Shown: positions 20,245-31,117 of the stretch, one piece after another
Layout of the letters: each line of letters begins with the position of its first letter
How positions within the stretch are numbered: position 1 is the first letter of the stretch
Assembly: GCF_022605165.1 (NCBI RefSeq)
Contig: NC_063068.1
Location: 248,001-312,000, forward strand
From: Purpureocillium takamizusanense
Taxonomy: Eukaryota > Ascomycota > Sordariomycetes > Hypocreales > Ophiocordycipitaceae
DNA: 64,000 nucleotides
Direction of reading: 5' to 3'
Notes under the pieces: generated by a model
Databases searched by the model: none
The model's input: only the letters and a program-made list of their open reading frames with translations
Told to the model about the DNA's origin: nothing
Made by a program: the position numbers and the translations under genes

Positions 20245-22779
20245 GCGGCTGAGGCAACCAGGCAGGGCAGCGTGTCTTGTTAGTATTTAGTTAATTAACT
20301 AGTGATTGCTGCACGTTGATCACGCGGGTCACTCTCTAATAAGCTGACAGAGCCGCAGCTGGTGGGCAAGCCGGGCCTTATGCTCGGTGCAGTCGTGCGG
20401 TGGCTAAAATAGCTTCCGTTGATATAGCATTGAATGAAGGACGAAAGGCAAATGCTGTGCATGAATGCCGTCGGACCCTTCATTCTTCCCGGAACACAAT
20501 TGGGGGTTTCGAAAGGCGAAAGGCAAATAAACAAATAAATGCTGTGCATGCATGACTGCCGTCGGAACCTTCAGTCTTTCTGACAAGGGACAAGTTACAA
20601 GTTTGGGTTTGTTTTTGACGGCAGCGCCAAGAGATCCCTGGGAAAGATGCCCATTTCCCGCACAAGTGCTGATGCTGACTGCTTTCCCCCTCGACTCAGC
20701 TGCATGTCTGCCACCGATTCCATCCATCGCCAAACTCTTAGGTACATGTACGTTGCGTCACGTCAGGTCGGAGCACAAGACTAGCCGCAGGGAGTGGAAA
20801 GTGTTGAATGAGAAGGATTTGCGCTCAGCTTCGGAGCGGCAGGCGGCTCTGTGCTGTGACGGCACGACATACATATACTACGGGATCATGTACCCCCTGG
20901 CTGTGATACATCTAGGGTCTGTGGGGAGTCGAGTCGTCCCCAGAGCAGGAGACGGTGGAGCCGTCTGTGACGCATTCAATGCCTACGAAGTCGCTGCCTC
21001 GCCAAGCTCCCTTGTCAGCCCATTGAGTGTTGATTAAGTTGCTCGCCCGTCAACCCTTGTGCGCATGCTGTCGAACTCGGGCAAGTAAGGGGCTCTTCTG
21101 AAGTTTGCAGTATGTACAAAGTAAAGCTGCACGTGGCCTCCTGCTACGTGCAGTCTTCGCGGCACAATAGGTATTCGAAAAGGCATTCCGTACTCGGTGC
21201 GTTTTCCGCTGGACCCGTCGTAGGGCTGCACTAACTATCGCGTGCGCCACAAAGATTCCTGGTCTAGGAGACGTGGTGGGCACGAAGCTGGTGGGTACAG
21301 GGCGATCATGTTCATCTTACCCATCAACCGGCCTTTGGGGCAGCCTCATTCCGCCCGGTTGTCCTTGAGTGCTCACACCACGCATCCCCTGAGATCATGG
21401 TCTTGCATGATTGCATGAATAGGAGGCCGTTACCATGGTATAAGTCGAGGTATAAGTCGAGGGTGGAATAGATGGAGACTGTGGGTTGGCTTGGCCGGGC
21501 GTCTCGTGGGGATGCAAAAGTAACAGAGGTGCGGTTGGGAGCCGACGTCAGCTGTGGGCGCCGTCGGCCACTGGACAAGCCAATGTTGCCCCTTTGTTCT
21601 TGAATCCAAATCGCTTCTGTCCCGCCCATGCCGCCCTGACGCCCAGCCCCCCCATGCCCCCATGCTGACGGACCCCATCAAGGAGAATTTGACAGGCCGA
21701 GAACCCCGTCTCTGGCAGCCAACCAACCAACCAGCCAGCCAACCAACGCAGGGGCTACGCCACCCAACCTGGAAGTGTCCGAGGTGGCGCAGGGATTTAT
21801 GTATTTCTGTACCGTTGGAGTAGTCGTATGACCCAAAAAGGGGCTAGACTAGGCTGATGATTGGTTCGACTCGGGGGGTCACATACTCGCGTGCCGCCGG
21901 CCCCAGTTCGGCCACTGTCCACATGGGTACCTCCCCCCCCCCGGTATGCGGGTGTTGAAAACAATAACACAGAACACACCTTGATACGACTTCTACACCA
22001 CCTGGGCTTGCACAGGCGGTGCTTTTTGTTTTTGGCACCTACTTGCCCGATGTTGGCCATCATGGTGGTGCCGTGATCCGAGCTGCCTCGTGTCCGTCTT
22101 GTCTCTCCCACCGCAGGCATTCTACTGCTACGTACGGAGTACTGTACTTGGTACTTGGTACCTCGAGGGGCGAGGGACTCGCAGCAGGGAAAATTCAATT
22201 CGCATCGAATATCGGACGCATCGGGAATCTTGATGTGGCTGCTCTTTGGGCCGATTCAAACGTCGTACCGTCGCAACGTAGTAGGAAGTAGGTCCTCGTA
22301 CGCGATGGACACGCAGCCCCCTCCCCGTGAGAAGAAAAGAAAGGAAAGAATGAAAGAATGAAAGAAAGAGCCAAACCCCGGCGCCACTGTCAGGGGATCG
22401 GTTCAGGGGAGGCAGACTGGTGCGTTTGTTGGAATCCATCCTTGCATTTGGCCAGTGCACAGGAGTAAGCTTGACGAGCGCGCCCGTCACACCCAACAGT
22501 GGCAATTTCGTGCCCGGTGCCACCACTTCACTTCACTGGATGTCCTCGTGTCTCCTTGCCGCACTGGGGCTAGTCAGGTTCTCGGTTGTCACCAACTTGG
22601 GGAGGGTCTCGCTCAGACTGCGGGTTGCGCCGTGCCGCCCCTCAGCCCCAAGCGAGAGCCGCCCGCCGCCTCAACTTCTCGTAAACGGTCAAACAAAGTC
22701 TTCCCACCCGCGTCGGATTCGCAAAGGCAACCGCGTCAAACTTGGGTCAGATGGTCTGTTGACGGCTTGCAAAATCGAC
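20245..22779. other. Intergenic region with local duplication
   Basis: About 2.5 kb between the ALDH and the sulfatase-fold gene, both on the plus strand. It contains an imperfect direct duplication at about 20442-20580 and an AACC/AGCC tetranucleotide patch at about 21719-21750. The frame of the next gene is open upstream to 22420 without any supported coding content. Confidence 0.55.
20442..20580. repeat. Imperfect tandem duplication
   Basis: Copy 1 (20442-20489) and copy 2 (20517-20580) share CGAAAGGCAAA, ATGCTGTGCATG, TGCCGTCGGA and CCTTCA in the same order. Copy 2 has a small insertion with two AAATAA units. It is non-coding. Confidence 0.65.
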
Positions 22780-25365
22780 ATGGCCGTCGACCTGATGCTT
22801 CGGGGCGCGCGCGTGCTCTTCGCGGCCCTCCGACTTCTCGCTCTTGCCGTTGTCACTCGTTTGAATCGCAGATTTCTCCATGGCATCGTCACTCGCTTCG
22901 CTTGCCGCTCCTTCGTCTTTTCTGTCGCAGCTGTCTCGACCCTCAGCGCCAAAGCAGTGCACATCTACGCCCACCACACAGCACTAAACGCAACCGACCT
23001 GCTCTTCTGGGGCTTTTCCTTCTTCACCCAAGACACGACATTCCTGCTCCTTGTGCGACTCCTGCTCGACGAAAAACTCGCTGCGAATCGACGCTGGCTC
23101 CGCGTGCTTGGCGTGACTCTGGCGACTATTCTCGCTACTGTTACCTACAGCCTGGCATCGGCGAACATCTCATTCTTCGCCGTAGCGGGCTCCGAGGTTC
23201 ACTGGCGCAACATTGGCTTCGTTGGCGACAAATCCTCGCGCAAGGTGCTGCTCTCCGGGCTGGCATCGTCGATCCTCGTCGGCGTCGCCTTGATTGCCCT
23301 GAGCTGGATTGTGCAGGACTACTTGTTTGCCGCTGCCAGCCTTGCCCAGACCCTTGTCGCGTGGCCTTTTACTCGTCTTCTCTCCCTCATTCGACGTTTC
23401 CTACCGACCGGCCCGAAATATACCTACCTCCAACATCGTGATGATGACGACGATCAGGATCTTGAGTTGAAGGGCGAGCTTGACCACGAGGGCGATGCTC
23501 TGCCATCCAGCTCGAGGTGGCCAAAGATCGCTCTTGGCGCTGTAATCATTGTGCAAGTGCTTTCGTCCATCATCCGGCCCGGGGAAAGCTCTTTGGTGTT
23601 CTTGTCATGGACCATGATATTGCTTCCGTGGGTCGATTACGCCCACTCCTCACCAAGTCTCGCCGGCCTGCTCCCATTCTACGGAAACGGCATTAATCGC
23701 CATTGGGATGACCGCACGGCGCTTACGAAACCGCCACCGTTTTCTTGGCTTCCCAAGGAGGGGCCAGTTGCCGGCTTCGAGGACTGGTATTCTCCGAACA
23801 GTGAACACTACAGCGCAGCGAAGGATCCGCTCAAGATCTCGAATCTCGAAGACTCTCTGCTACCACAGCTCCGTGGACAGCTAGCGGGCATCAACATCCG
23901 CCATGTGCTACTGTTGAAGCTCGAAAGCACCAGAAAGGACGTTTTTCCAATCAAGAAGAACGGCTTCATCTGGAACAAGTTCGCCAACACCTTCCCGGAC
24001 AAGAAATTGTCTAAGAAGGCTGAGGAGAGACTCGCAACGCTGACGAAGACTGCCAACTTCCTAACCGGGGATTACAATGATGGCTTTGAGCACAAGGAGA
24101 AAAAGCGGCGCGGTGGCATCAGCTTCAACAATGCCTATACGACAGCGACTTATACTCTAAAGAGTATGACTGGGACACTTTGTGGCATCACCCCTCTTGT
24201 TGCCGACTTCAATGTCGAGTATCAGAACCACATCTACCAGCCTTGCCTGCCTCAAATCCTTGATGTGTTCAATACGCTTGAGGGAGCCAACTCCACGAGT
24301 GACTTCACCTCCTTGAAATGGAGATCCAGCATGATTCAGTCCATCACCGATACCTACGATAAACAGCACGAGCAGATGCCCTTCCTTGGCTACAAACCAG
24401 AGAACTTTGTCTACAAGGAGTATCTACAGAGCAAAGATGCGAAGTTCGGCGCCGTGAAACTGCCCGAGATCAATTATTACGGCATGGCCGAAATCGCCGT
24501 TGAGGACTACATGCGAGACGCGTTTGTAATGGCGCGAGAGAAGAACGAACGGGTTTTCCTATCACATTTCACGAGCACAACACATCATCCATTCGCAATC
24601 CCCGAAGAAGAGGAGTACGTCGAGCTTTCGAACGATGGTCTCGGAGATCTATCACACTACGTCAACTCCGTTGGGTACGTCGACCGCTGGCTGAATCGCA
24701 TCATGGGCATCCTCGACGAACAGCATGTCGCAAACGAGACGCTGGTTATTCTGGTGGGAGACCATGGAATCTCCGTAGCGGAGAATAACGGCGTGACGCC
24801 CTACTTTAACCCGAATATTGGCAACTTCCACGTGCCGTTAGTCATCTCCCACCCTGACTTGCCGCATATCGACATCGATGATGCAGTCGAGTCATTGCAG
24901 ATTCTTCCAACTATCTTGGATGTGCTTCTCGAGACGGGGTCGTTGTCGCATGCGCAAACCAAGGCTGCCGAGGATCTGATCCGCAACTACGAGGGCCAGT
25001 CTCTTATCCGACCCCTGCGAAAGGTTTCCGACGAGCAGTCAGGAAGCCATGGGTACTGGCAGTTCACAGTCATGAACCCAGGTCGTGCCATGCTCGCCGT
25101 GCGCGATGCCCGCGACTCGAATCGGCGATTGGTGGTGCCGGTGGTTGAGAATGTGGAGTGGCGGTATACGGACCTCGGCCCAGACCCGCACGAGGAGAAC
25201 CCGACAGTTGCATTCGACTTCTTCTCATGCTTGCAAAAGATCAAGGAGAAGCATGGTATCGAGTCGGCGAAGTGGGCGGAAGAGGCTGCTTTCATGGCGC
25301 GCTGGTGGGTGGAGGAGAACAGGAAACGATATAGATACGACTCGGCATATATCCAGAACAACTAA
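22780..25365 (+). CDS. Membrane-bound sulfatase-fold enzyme (LTA-synthase/phosphoglycerol-transferase-like)
   Basis: A single exon of 861 aa. The first 330 residues hold about five or six transmembrane helices. The C-terminal half is an alkaline-phosphatase/sulfatase-fold domain. Candidate metal and active-site residues are Glu382 in LKLESTRKD, the Thr/Ser-rich loop near residue 456 (TATYTLKSMTG) where LTA synthases carry their catalytic threonine, and Asp661-His662 in VGDHG. Bacterial relatives transfer phosphoglycerol or phosphoethanolamine to surface glycans; the fungal substrate is unknown. The frame is open upstream to 22420, but ATG 22780 gives a basic-hydrophobic N-terminus suited to membrane insertion. 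A sulfotransferase-like gene converges on it from the other strand, 261 bases away. Confidence 0.88.
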   Translation: MAVDLMLRGARVLFAALRLLALAVVTRLNRRFLHGIVTRFACRSFVFSVAAVSTLSAKAVHIYAHHTALNATDLLFWGFSFFTQDTTFLLLVRLLLDEKLAANRRWLRVLGVTLATILATVTYSLASANISFFAVAGSEVHWRNIGFVGDKSSRKVLLSGLASSILVGVALIALSWIVQDYLFAAASLAQTLVAWPFTRLLSLIRRFLPTGPKYTYLQHRDDDDDQDLELKGELDHEGDALPSSSRWPKIALGAVIIVQVLSSIIRPGESSLVFLSWTMILLPWVDYAHSSPSLAGLLPFYGNGINRHWDDRTALTKPPPFSWLPKEGPVAGFEDWYSPNSEHYSAAKDPLKISNLEDSLLPQLRGQLAGINIRHVLLLKLESTRKDVFPIKKNGFIWNKFANTFPDKKLSKKAEERLATLTKTANFLTGDYNDGFEHKEKKRRGGISFNNAYTTATYTLKSMTGTLCGITPLVADFNVEYQNHIYQPCLPQILDVFNTLEGANSTSDFTSLKWRSSMIQSITDTYDKQHEQMPFLGYKPENFVYKEYLQSKDAKFGAVKLPEINYYGMAEIAVEDYMRDAFVMAREKNERVFLSHFTSTTHHPFAIPEEEEYVELSNDGLGDLSHYVNSVGYVDRWLNRIMGILDEQHVANETLVILVGDHGISVAENNGVTPYFNPNIGNFHVPLVISHPDLPHIDIDDAVESLQILPTILDVLLETGSLSHAQTKAAEDLIRNYEGQSLIRPLRKVSDEQSGSHGYWQFTVMNPGRAMLAVRDARDSNRRLVVPVVENVEWRYTDLGPDPHEENPTVAFDFFSCLQKIKEKHGIESAKWAEEAAFMARWWVEENRKRYRYDSAYIQNN

Positions 25366-25626
25366 TAGATCTCTGGTTTAGCGTTGTATTATATACATTC
25401 ATTTATGTCGTTAATCCAATTAAAAAAAATGCGCTCGTGTAAAATATTATTACTCCTGGACTATTCGATTCACTCTTGCCTCTTTCACCCTACTCTGCTT
25501 ATCCAAGAGATATGACCATGCACGTTGGCGCTCACCCACTGCATGACACAACCATCGAAGTGGTTGCCCACATAGGACCTTGCTCAACACAACGAGTCTC
25601 TGTACATCGCCCAAGGATCGATCACC

Positions 25627-26655
25627 TTACAAGCGCAACCGCCTCTCCTTCAAATATTCGTAATCAGGCATCGCGTCTCGCACCCATTTCTCGAGCTGCT
25701 GAGCCCGCGCGAGTCCAAACTCCTCCACCCACTTCTTTGCCTCGGCAGTGATGCTGATGCTAGCGGCCGACTTGTCTGGTATGATGCCGTTTGAAGCGTT
25801 CAGTGTCGACAGCATGATCTGTCCCCTGGCCGACAGCCTTTCCTTCTGCTCTTGCGTGATCGGGGCCCAACTAGACCGAACCCGATCAGGATCCAGTCCG
25901 AGTAGAGCAGCAAACGTCTCGACAACCTGAGGGTTGGCTATCACATCATCGGCGTCAAGAACCAACGGTCGTGAGGAGATGCCATTTTCCGAAGCCGCGC
26001 CATTTCTGTTCCTCTCATTGAGCTCTGTCGCGAGATCGTATAGTCTTCGACTCCACCTGATTGTCATGTACACGAGCAGGTGGTTTGCTGCCCCCTTCGG
26101 GAACTCATTGTCTGGCATATCGTTCAAACGAATCCTATAGAGCGATGGGAATGCCAGGGCCGGGTGCCTCACGATAAAGGCAAGCGTCCATTGCCGGAGA
26201 TATGCGTCGGAGAACATCGTGTCGTTCAACGGCGAGTACCCGTCTGGTGCCTTCATGTTCTCAGAGCCGGTCTCGTCGATACGCCATCGCTTTCCCTTTG
26301 CATTTGCTTGTCCAAAAATGAAGTCGCTTATGACGTTGGGGTCTGTCAAAAACGTAGCATGTTCTTTGATAAAAGTAATCTTCCCTTGGGAGTCACCGGC
26401 AGCCCGGGTCTTCTCCAATGCGTCGAACCCGTCGAGGGCGGCTTGTCGAAGGCGCTGCTCGTTGTCACCCCACTGGCCAAGTGGTTTGTCCCATAGATTT
26501 CCTTCGAGTGAGAGGAGAGCCATCTCTTTTAGATGGTAGCCGCGGCTCTGATTTCGAGAAACATCAGGCTGGTCGTCCAGGCCTAGCATCCGAACCAAGA
26601 GGTTCGACGCTGATCGCGGATACGAGATCAACAATACCCGTCGTGAATCGGCCAT
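25627..26655 (-). CDS. Sulfotransferase-family protein (fungal type)
   Basis: Single exon, 342 aa. SYPRSASNLLVRML at residues 10-23 matches the 5'-phosphosulfate-binding loop of P-loop sulfotransferases. RHPALAFPSLYRIR, in mid-protein, corresponds to the 3'-phosphate-binding segment (R-x7-S), and a C-terminal region KWVRDAMPDYEYL closes the fold. Such enzymes move sulfate from PAPS to hydroxyl or amine acceptors. There is no signal peptide or membrane anchor, so it is probably cytosolic. The acceptor is unknown. Its tail-to-tail pairing with a sulfatase-fold enzyme is suggestive but could be chance. Confidence 0.82.
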   Translation of the reverse strand: MADSRRVLLISYPRSASNLLVRMLGLDDQPDVSRNQSRGYHLKEMALLSLEGNLWDKPLGQWGDNEQRLRQAALDGFDALEKTRAAGDSQGKITFIKEHATFLTDPNVISDFIFGQANAKGKRWRIDETGSENMKAPDGYSPLNDTMFSDAYLRQWTLAFIVRHPALAFPSLYRIRLNDMPDNEFPKGAANHLLVYMTIRWSRRLYDLATELNERNRNGAASENGISSRPLVLDADDVIANPQVVETFAALLGLDPDRVRSSWAPITQEQKERLSARGQIMLSTLNASNGIIPDKSAASISITAEAKKWVEEFGLARAQQLEKWVRDAMPDYEYLKERRLRL

Positions 26656-28190
26656 TTTGACAACTCGGATGTGGTGAAACCGACTTTCAGATCGTTGCGA
26701 AGGGCTCCTGAGGCTTACATGTGCCGATGAAAATGCCCTGTTAAACCTCGATTTCCTCCTCCAAGTAGTGCTGGCAACTTCTTTGCTGAGTAATCATAAA
26801 CACTTACACCAAGAAATGAGCAGATCTAATACATGAGAGAGACAAGTTGATTATAAATCAATGTATTACCCAATCGTACAAGGGCTTGTCCTTCGTCGGC
26901 TGCTGGGCATACGTGTCAGTCGACTTCGTGGTTTCAAGGTCAGACCTAAACGCATACAGTACAAGCTTGCCTCTTTTCTGTGACTTTGCGCTTGCTATTC
27001 CATCTCACAATTCCCGCCAAAGATGTAATCTTGCGAAAATGTCATGGCGGAAACCTGAGTCCGAATTGTAGCGAATGTTCCGCTGGCTGGCACCAGGTAA
27101 CGCCACTTGTGCCACCAGACATGCATGAATCAACAACTTTTTGACGGTAGCTCGAGTAAGACGGGCCGGTAAAACCGGAAGAGTCGGCACAAACCGAAAA
27201 TAAAATTCGGGTCTCAGAAGGGGCGCTTTTTCATGTCGCTCCGTGCCCGCTGGCCCATCAAACACATGCAGGCTGCCCGAGACACGGACTTTTTTTCTTT
27301 GTCAAGATTATTGAACCTCAACACTGGGTATCGGCCCCGCCATCAAATAAAAATACAGAGCTTCACTACAAACTTCCGTCTCCCCTGTCCCTTCGCCACC
27401 ATGGCATACAATTTCACAGACCTTGTTAGCCATGGGGCTCGAGTATGCCATTGGTCCTGCCATGTTAGGTGAAAGCGACCACCCCTCCCACCATGGCGGC
27501 ACAATCGCGCGATCGTTCCAGTGAGTGCGATATTATAGCCAGGACGCAAGGACAAGGAAGACGCCGATAGGCAAAGCCTGCTGTCCTGTTTACAATACGC
27601 TTCCAAAGGCATTGTTTGACCTGGATCCTTGTCAAATTGAGTGCGAAAGGAAGGGGTCAGGGACATATAAGCACATGTCGCGAGTGAGGTGGATCGCTCA
27701 ACAGTTGAGGCATAAGTTGAGGGGCACTACCCCTCTTGTCAGTCAATCAATCAAGCAGTTTTCGCCATACACTACTAGAGAGTCTTGACCCTATAAGCTC
27801 AGCTACTAGTGATGCACGAGCATGGCGCGCTGAGCCTGCCGGTGGAGGACTTCGCTTGTACGAAATATTGGCCCACAACCTCATCGCGTTGGACAAAGGC
27901 GGGACATGATTGGGCTCCGGCAGTTTGGAAGACTGTACCAACACTCCGCTCCCAGGATCCTTTCCCAACTTCTTGGGCGACAGTGGAGACTTCTAGTTCC
28001 CCCCATTCCCTGATTTAGACCTGGTTTAAGTTGGGATCGAGATGGCGAACGACACTGCCAAATCTTATTAGTATGGCGCTCGGCGCCAGTCGCAGCCAGG
28101 ATTGCCGTCTGCTTCTCAGCACTCACAACCGAGCACTACAAGATTGGTTGCGTACCTAGATGCGGCTCGGCCCGTCACGAAGTAGACACC
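26656..28190. other. Divergent intergenic region
   Basis: About 1.5 kb shared promoter space between the sulfotransferase-like gene and the amylase. Short frames only. Some AT-rich patches occur but no RIP signature. Confidence 0.55.
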
Positions 28191-30008
28191 ATGGCGCGAC
28201 AGAATGCAACCCCCGAAAATATGACGATGATGCAGGGGTTTGAGTGGTATGTGCCGGCTGATCAAAAACACTGGAAGCGCCTCGCGGAGCAAATCCCGCA
28301 ACTGAAGGCCTGGGGCATCGACAACATTTGGATACCTCCTGGGTACGTGCATTCTGCCATAACCATTAGGCTAATGGCTAACAGCCCAGGTAGCTGCAAG
28401 GCTTCCAGCAAGGATGGCAATGGCTATGACATTTATGACTTGTAAGGGCTTTCAATCTCCTGGATCTGCGCAGTAATTGACGGTGGTTAGATATGACATT
28501 GGCGAATTTGACCAAAAGGGCTCCGTGGGTACGAAATGGGGCACCAAGGCGGAGCTTGAGACACTCTGCAGGACCGCGAATGACAACGGCGTTGGCATTT
28601 ACTGGGATGCCGTGCTCAACCATCGCTTCGCTGCTGACCACAGAGAGAAGTGCGAAGCAGTGGAGGTCGATCCCGACGACCGAACCAAGGTTGTTAGTGA
28701 CCCTTATGAGATTGACGCCTGGGTGGGCTATGACTTTCCCGGCAGAGGCGACACGTACAGCAAGCAAAAGTACCATTGGTATCACTTCAGCGGCGTCGAC
28801 TACAATGCAGCGAACAAGAAGTCGGCCATCTATAAGATTCTCGGTGAGAAGTCAGACGGGCAGTGGGCAGAGACGCCGGACGTCGATGACGAAAAGGGCA
28901 ATTAGTGAGTCCCAGTTGGACATACAGCCATGTTCCGGTGCAGCATCTGACAGTTGAACTCCAGTGACTACCTCATGGGGTCAGACTTGGACTACGACCA
29001 CCCGGAAGTTGAGGCGGACGTCCTGGCCTGGGGTAAATGGTTAGCCGACACTCTGCCCCTCAAAGGCATGCGCTTTGATGCCATCAAGCACTTCAGCGCC
29101 GAATTTCTTGAGAAATTCGTGAAGCAGATGGACGAAAAGTACGGCAAGGGCTGGTTCTTCGTTGGCGAATTCTGGAAAGACAGCCTCGAAGACATGCACA
29201 GCTACCTTGACCGGATGGACAAAAAGTTCTCGCTATTCGACGCGCCTCTCGTGCACAACTTTAGCGCCATCAGTCAAGCCGACGGTGCGGACATTCGCCA
29301 AGTGTTCGACAATACCCTAGTACAGTCCAGTCCCGTGAACGCTGTCGTGAGTGCTGACCTGTATGCCGCGCTGCACGTGTTGATCGTGAGCTGACACACG
29401 CCTAGACTCTCGTTATGAACCACGACACGCAGCCCTACCAGGCCCTTGAGGCCCCAATCGCCGATTGGTTCAAGCCCATCGCATACTCATTGATACTTCT
29501 GCGCGGCGAGGGCTATCCCTGCGTTTGGTACGGCGACGTCTATGGCATCAAGGGCGAGCACGAGTTCCCACCTTCATGTGGAGGCATGCTTCCGCACTTG
29601 ATGCTCGCGAGAAAGCTCTACGCCTACGGGAAGCAGGCAGACTACTTCGACTACGCTACATGTTTGGGCTGGGTGCGATACGGCACCCACGACAGGCCGG
29701 CGGGAATGGCGGTCGTACTCAGCAATGCGGGCCCTGGAGCCAAGCGGATGCATGTCGGCGAGATGCACGCAGGTGAAAAATGGACTGATGTTTTGGGCTG
29801 GGCAGATGGTGAGGTCGTCATTGGAGAGGATGGCTTTGGCGACTTTACATGTGGGCAATGCAGTGCGAGCGTCTGGGTGCGGTGCAATGCGGCTGGGCGG
29901 GACAGGTTCAACGAGACAAAATTGTGAGTTTGCTTCAGCCGAGATCTTCGATGGATCATGCATCCGCACTAACATAACACTTGCAGCAACAGCAGCATTT
30001 ACGAATAA
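28191..30008 (+). CDS. Intracellular GH13 alpha-amylase
   Basis: Six exons (28191-28342, 28394-28441, 28491-28904, 28965-29346, 29406-29923, 29987-30008) give 511 aa. It hydrolyses alpha-1,4-glucan. Conserved regions are DAVLNH (Asp106-His111), the nucleophile Asp243 in GMRFDAIKH, the acid/base Glu273 in FVGEFW, and Asp339 in NHDTQ. There is no signal peptide, and the length fits the GH13_5 bacterial-liquefying-type group that fungi keep as cytosolic enzymes (AmyD-like; in some pathogens tied to alpha-1,3-glucan synthesis). The first acceptor must be TAG at 28391-28393, giving PPGCK; the upstream CAG would create an immediate stop. The last intron (GTGAGT...ACTAACA...TTGCAG) replaces a TGA and adds NSSIYE; without it the protein ends at 29927. 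Confidence 0.9.
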
Positions 30009-31117
30009 AGGGGGATCACTTCTATACGAAGCACAGACGTTAAGGATTCTTTATCTCCACGCCACAGCAGTGGGCATGCCAGACGAGAACAAACCCCGTG
30101 CGACAGTTAGAGTCTACGGGATGTGTTCACAGCGCAGGACAGGGCCTGAATACCAGCAACACACGCGCGCCAACGGCGGCCTTGCTCATCTCCACCAGGC
30201 GGTGATGACCTCGATGGGTGGCGTACTATAGCCTAGTCTGGCAGCATATGCTGGTGTAATAGAGTGATGCGTCCAAGAGCGTCCCCGTCATTTTCTTTCG
30301 CGGTCAAGTCCATGTGCCAAATGAGTATCATCATCACCATGCGATATCTCTGCCAGGTCTAAGTTTCTAGATTACTGGGAAACAATATAGAATCTACGAA
30401 ACATCTCAAAGTCGAGGGCTTATTCGCAAGCTATACGGGACCTTTAGAATAAATAAACTAGAAGATAACCCTCCGCAAGCGCCTTAGGTTCGGAAAAATT
30501 AAGCAGACTGATCACAAGGCACTAAGGTTTGCAAGTGATATCCGAGGACGTGATTTGGGTAGAATATAGGCGACAATACTGTGGCATACCTAAATGACGC
30601 GTAGCTTTGATCGAAGAAAAGTTTCTAGAGCAATATTTCAAGAACATTACACTGATATATTGAATATTTTCTTTCATTCAAGGTTGTTGGCAACATGAAT
30701 GTTTTGACCGAAATCGTTGTTACGCTTGGCGTCGCGACATCATGCCCTGGCCGTGAAGCTGAAAACGTGTTGATATAAGAATATGCCTTCCTTCGTGAAT
30801 GTCGCGCTATTCAAGAACTCTGATGTCCATCGCCTTCCTTGATTGACTTCTCCCAGCGGCGTTGGCAGTGTCCAAAAGAACCAGACGGGAGAAACAGATC
30901 ACTCCCCGCGCCTCTCTCGTAATGTTTTGGTCCTCCACCAAATGCTACTTGAGGCATAAGGCAAGAGTGGCTTTACAGAAGAGACAAGTCTCATCCCAAA
31001 GGGGGGCAAAATGATCATGTAGGGGGAACTGGACCGAAGATTTTCACCAAGCAAATGGCTAGTTATTAAGTACGATTAAATAAATACAATATGGTATCTC
31101 TCAACAAACCATTGCAA
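30009..31117. other. Tail-to-tail intergenic region
   Basis: 3' regions of the amylase and the permease. It is more AT-rich than its surroundings and has no coding frame. Confidence 0.55.

Noticed and set aside
21855..21885. B-box-like GGTTCGACTC
   Set aside because: No matching A box or cloverleaf upstream, and the T stem does not pair.
22420..22779. N-terminal extension of the sulfatase-fold protein to 22420
   Set aside because: The frame is open but begins with GTG, shows no domain, and ATG 22780 gives a sensible membrane-protein start.
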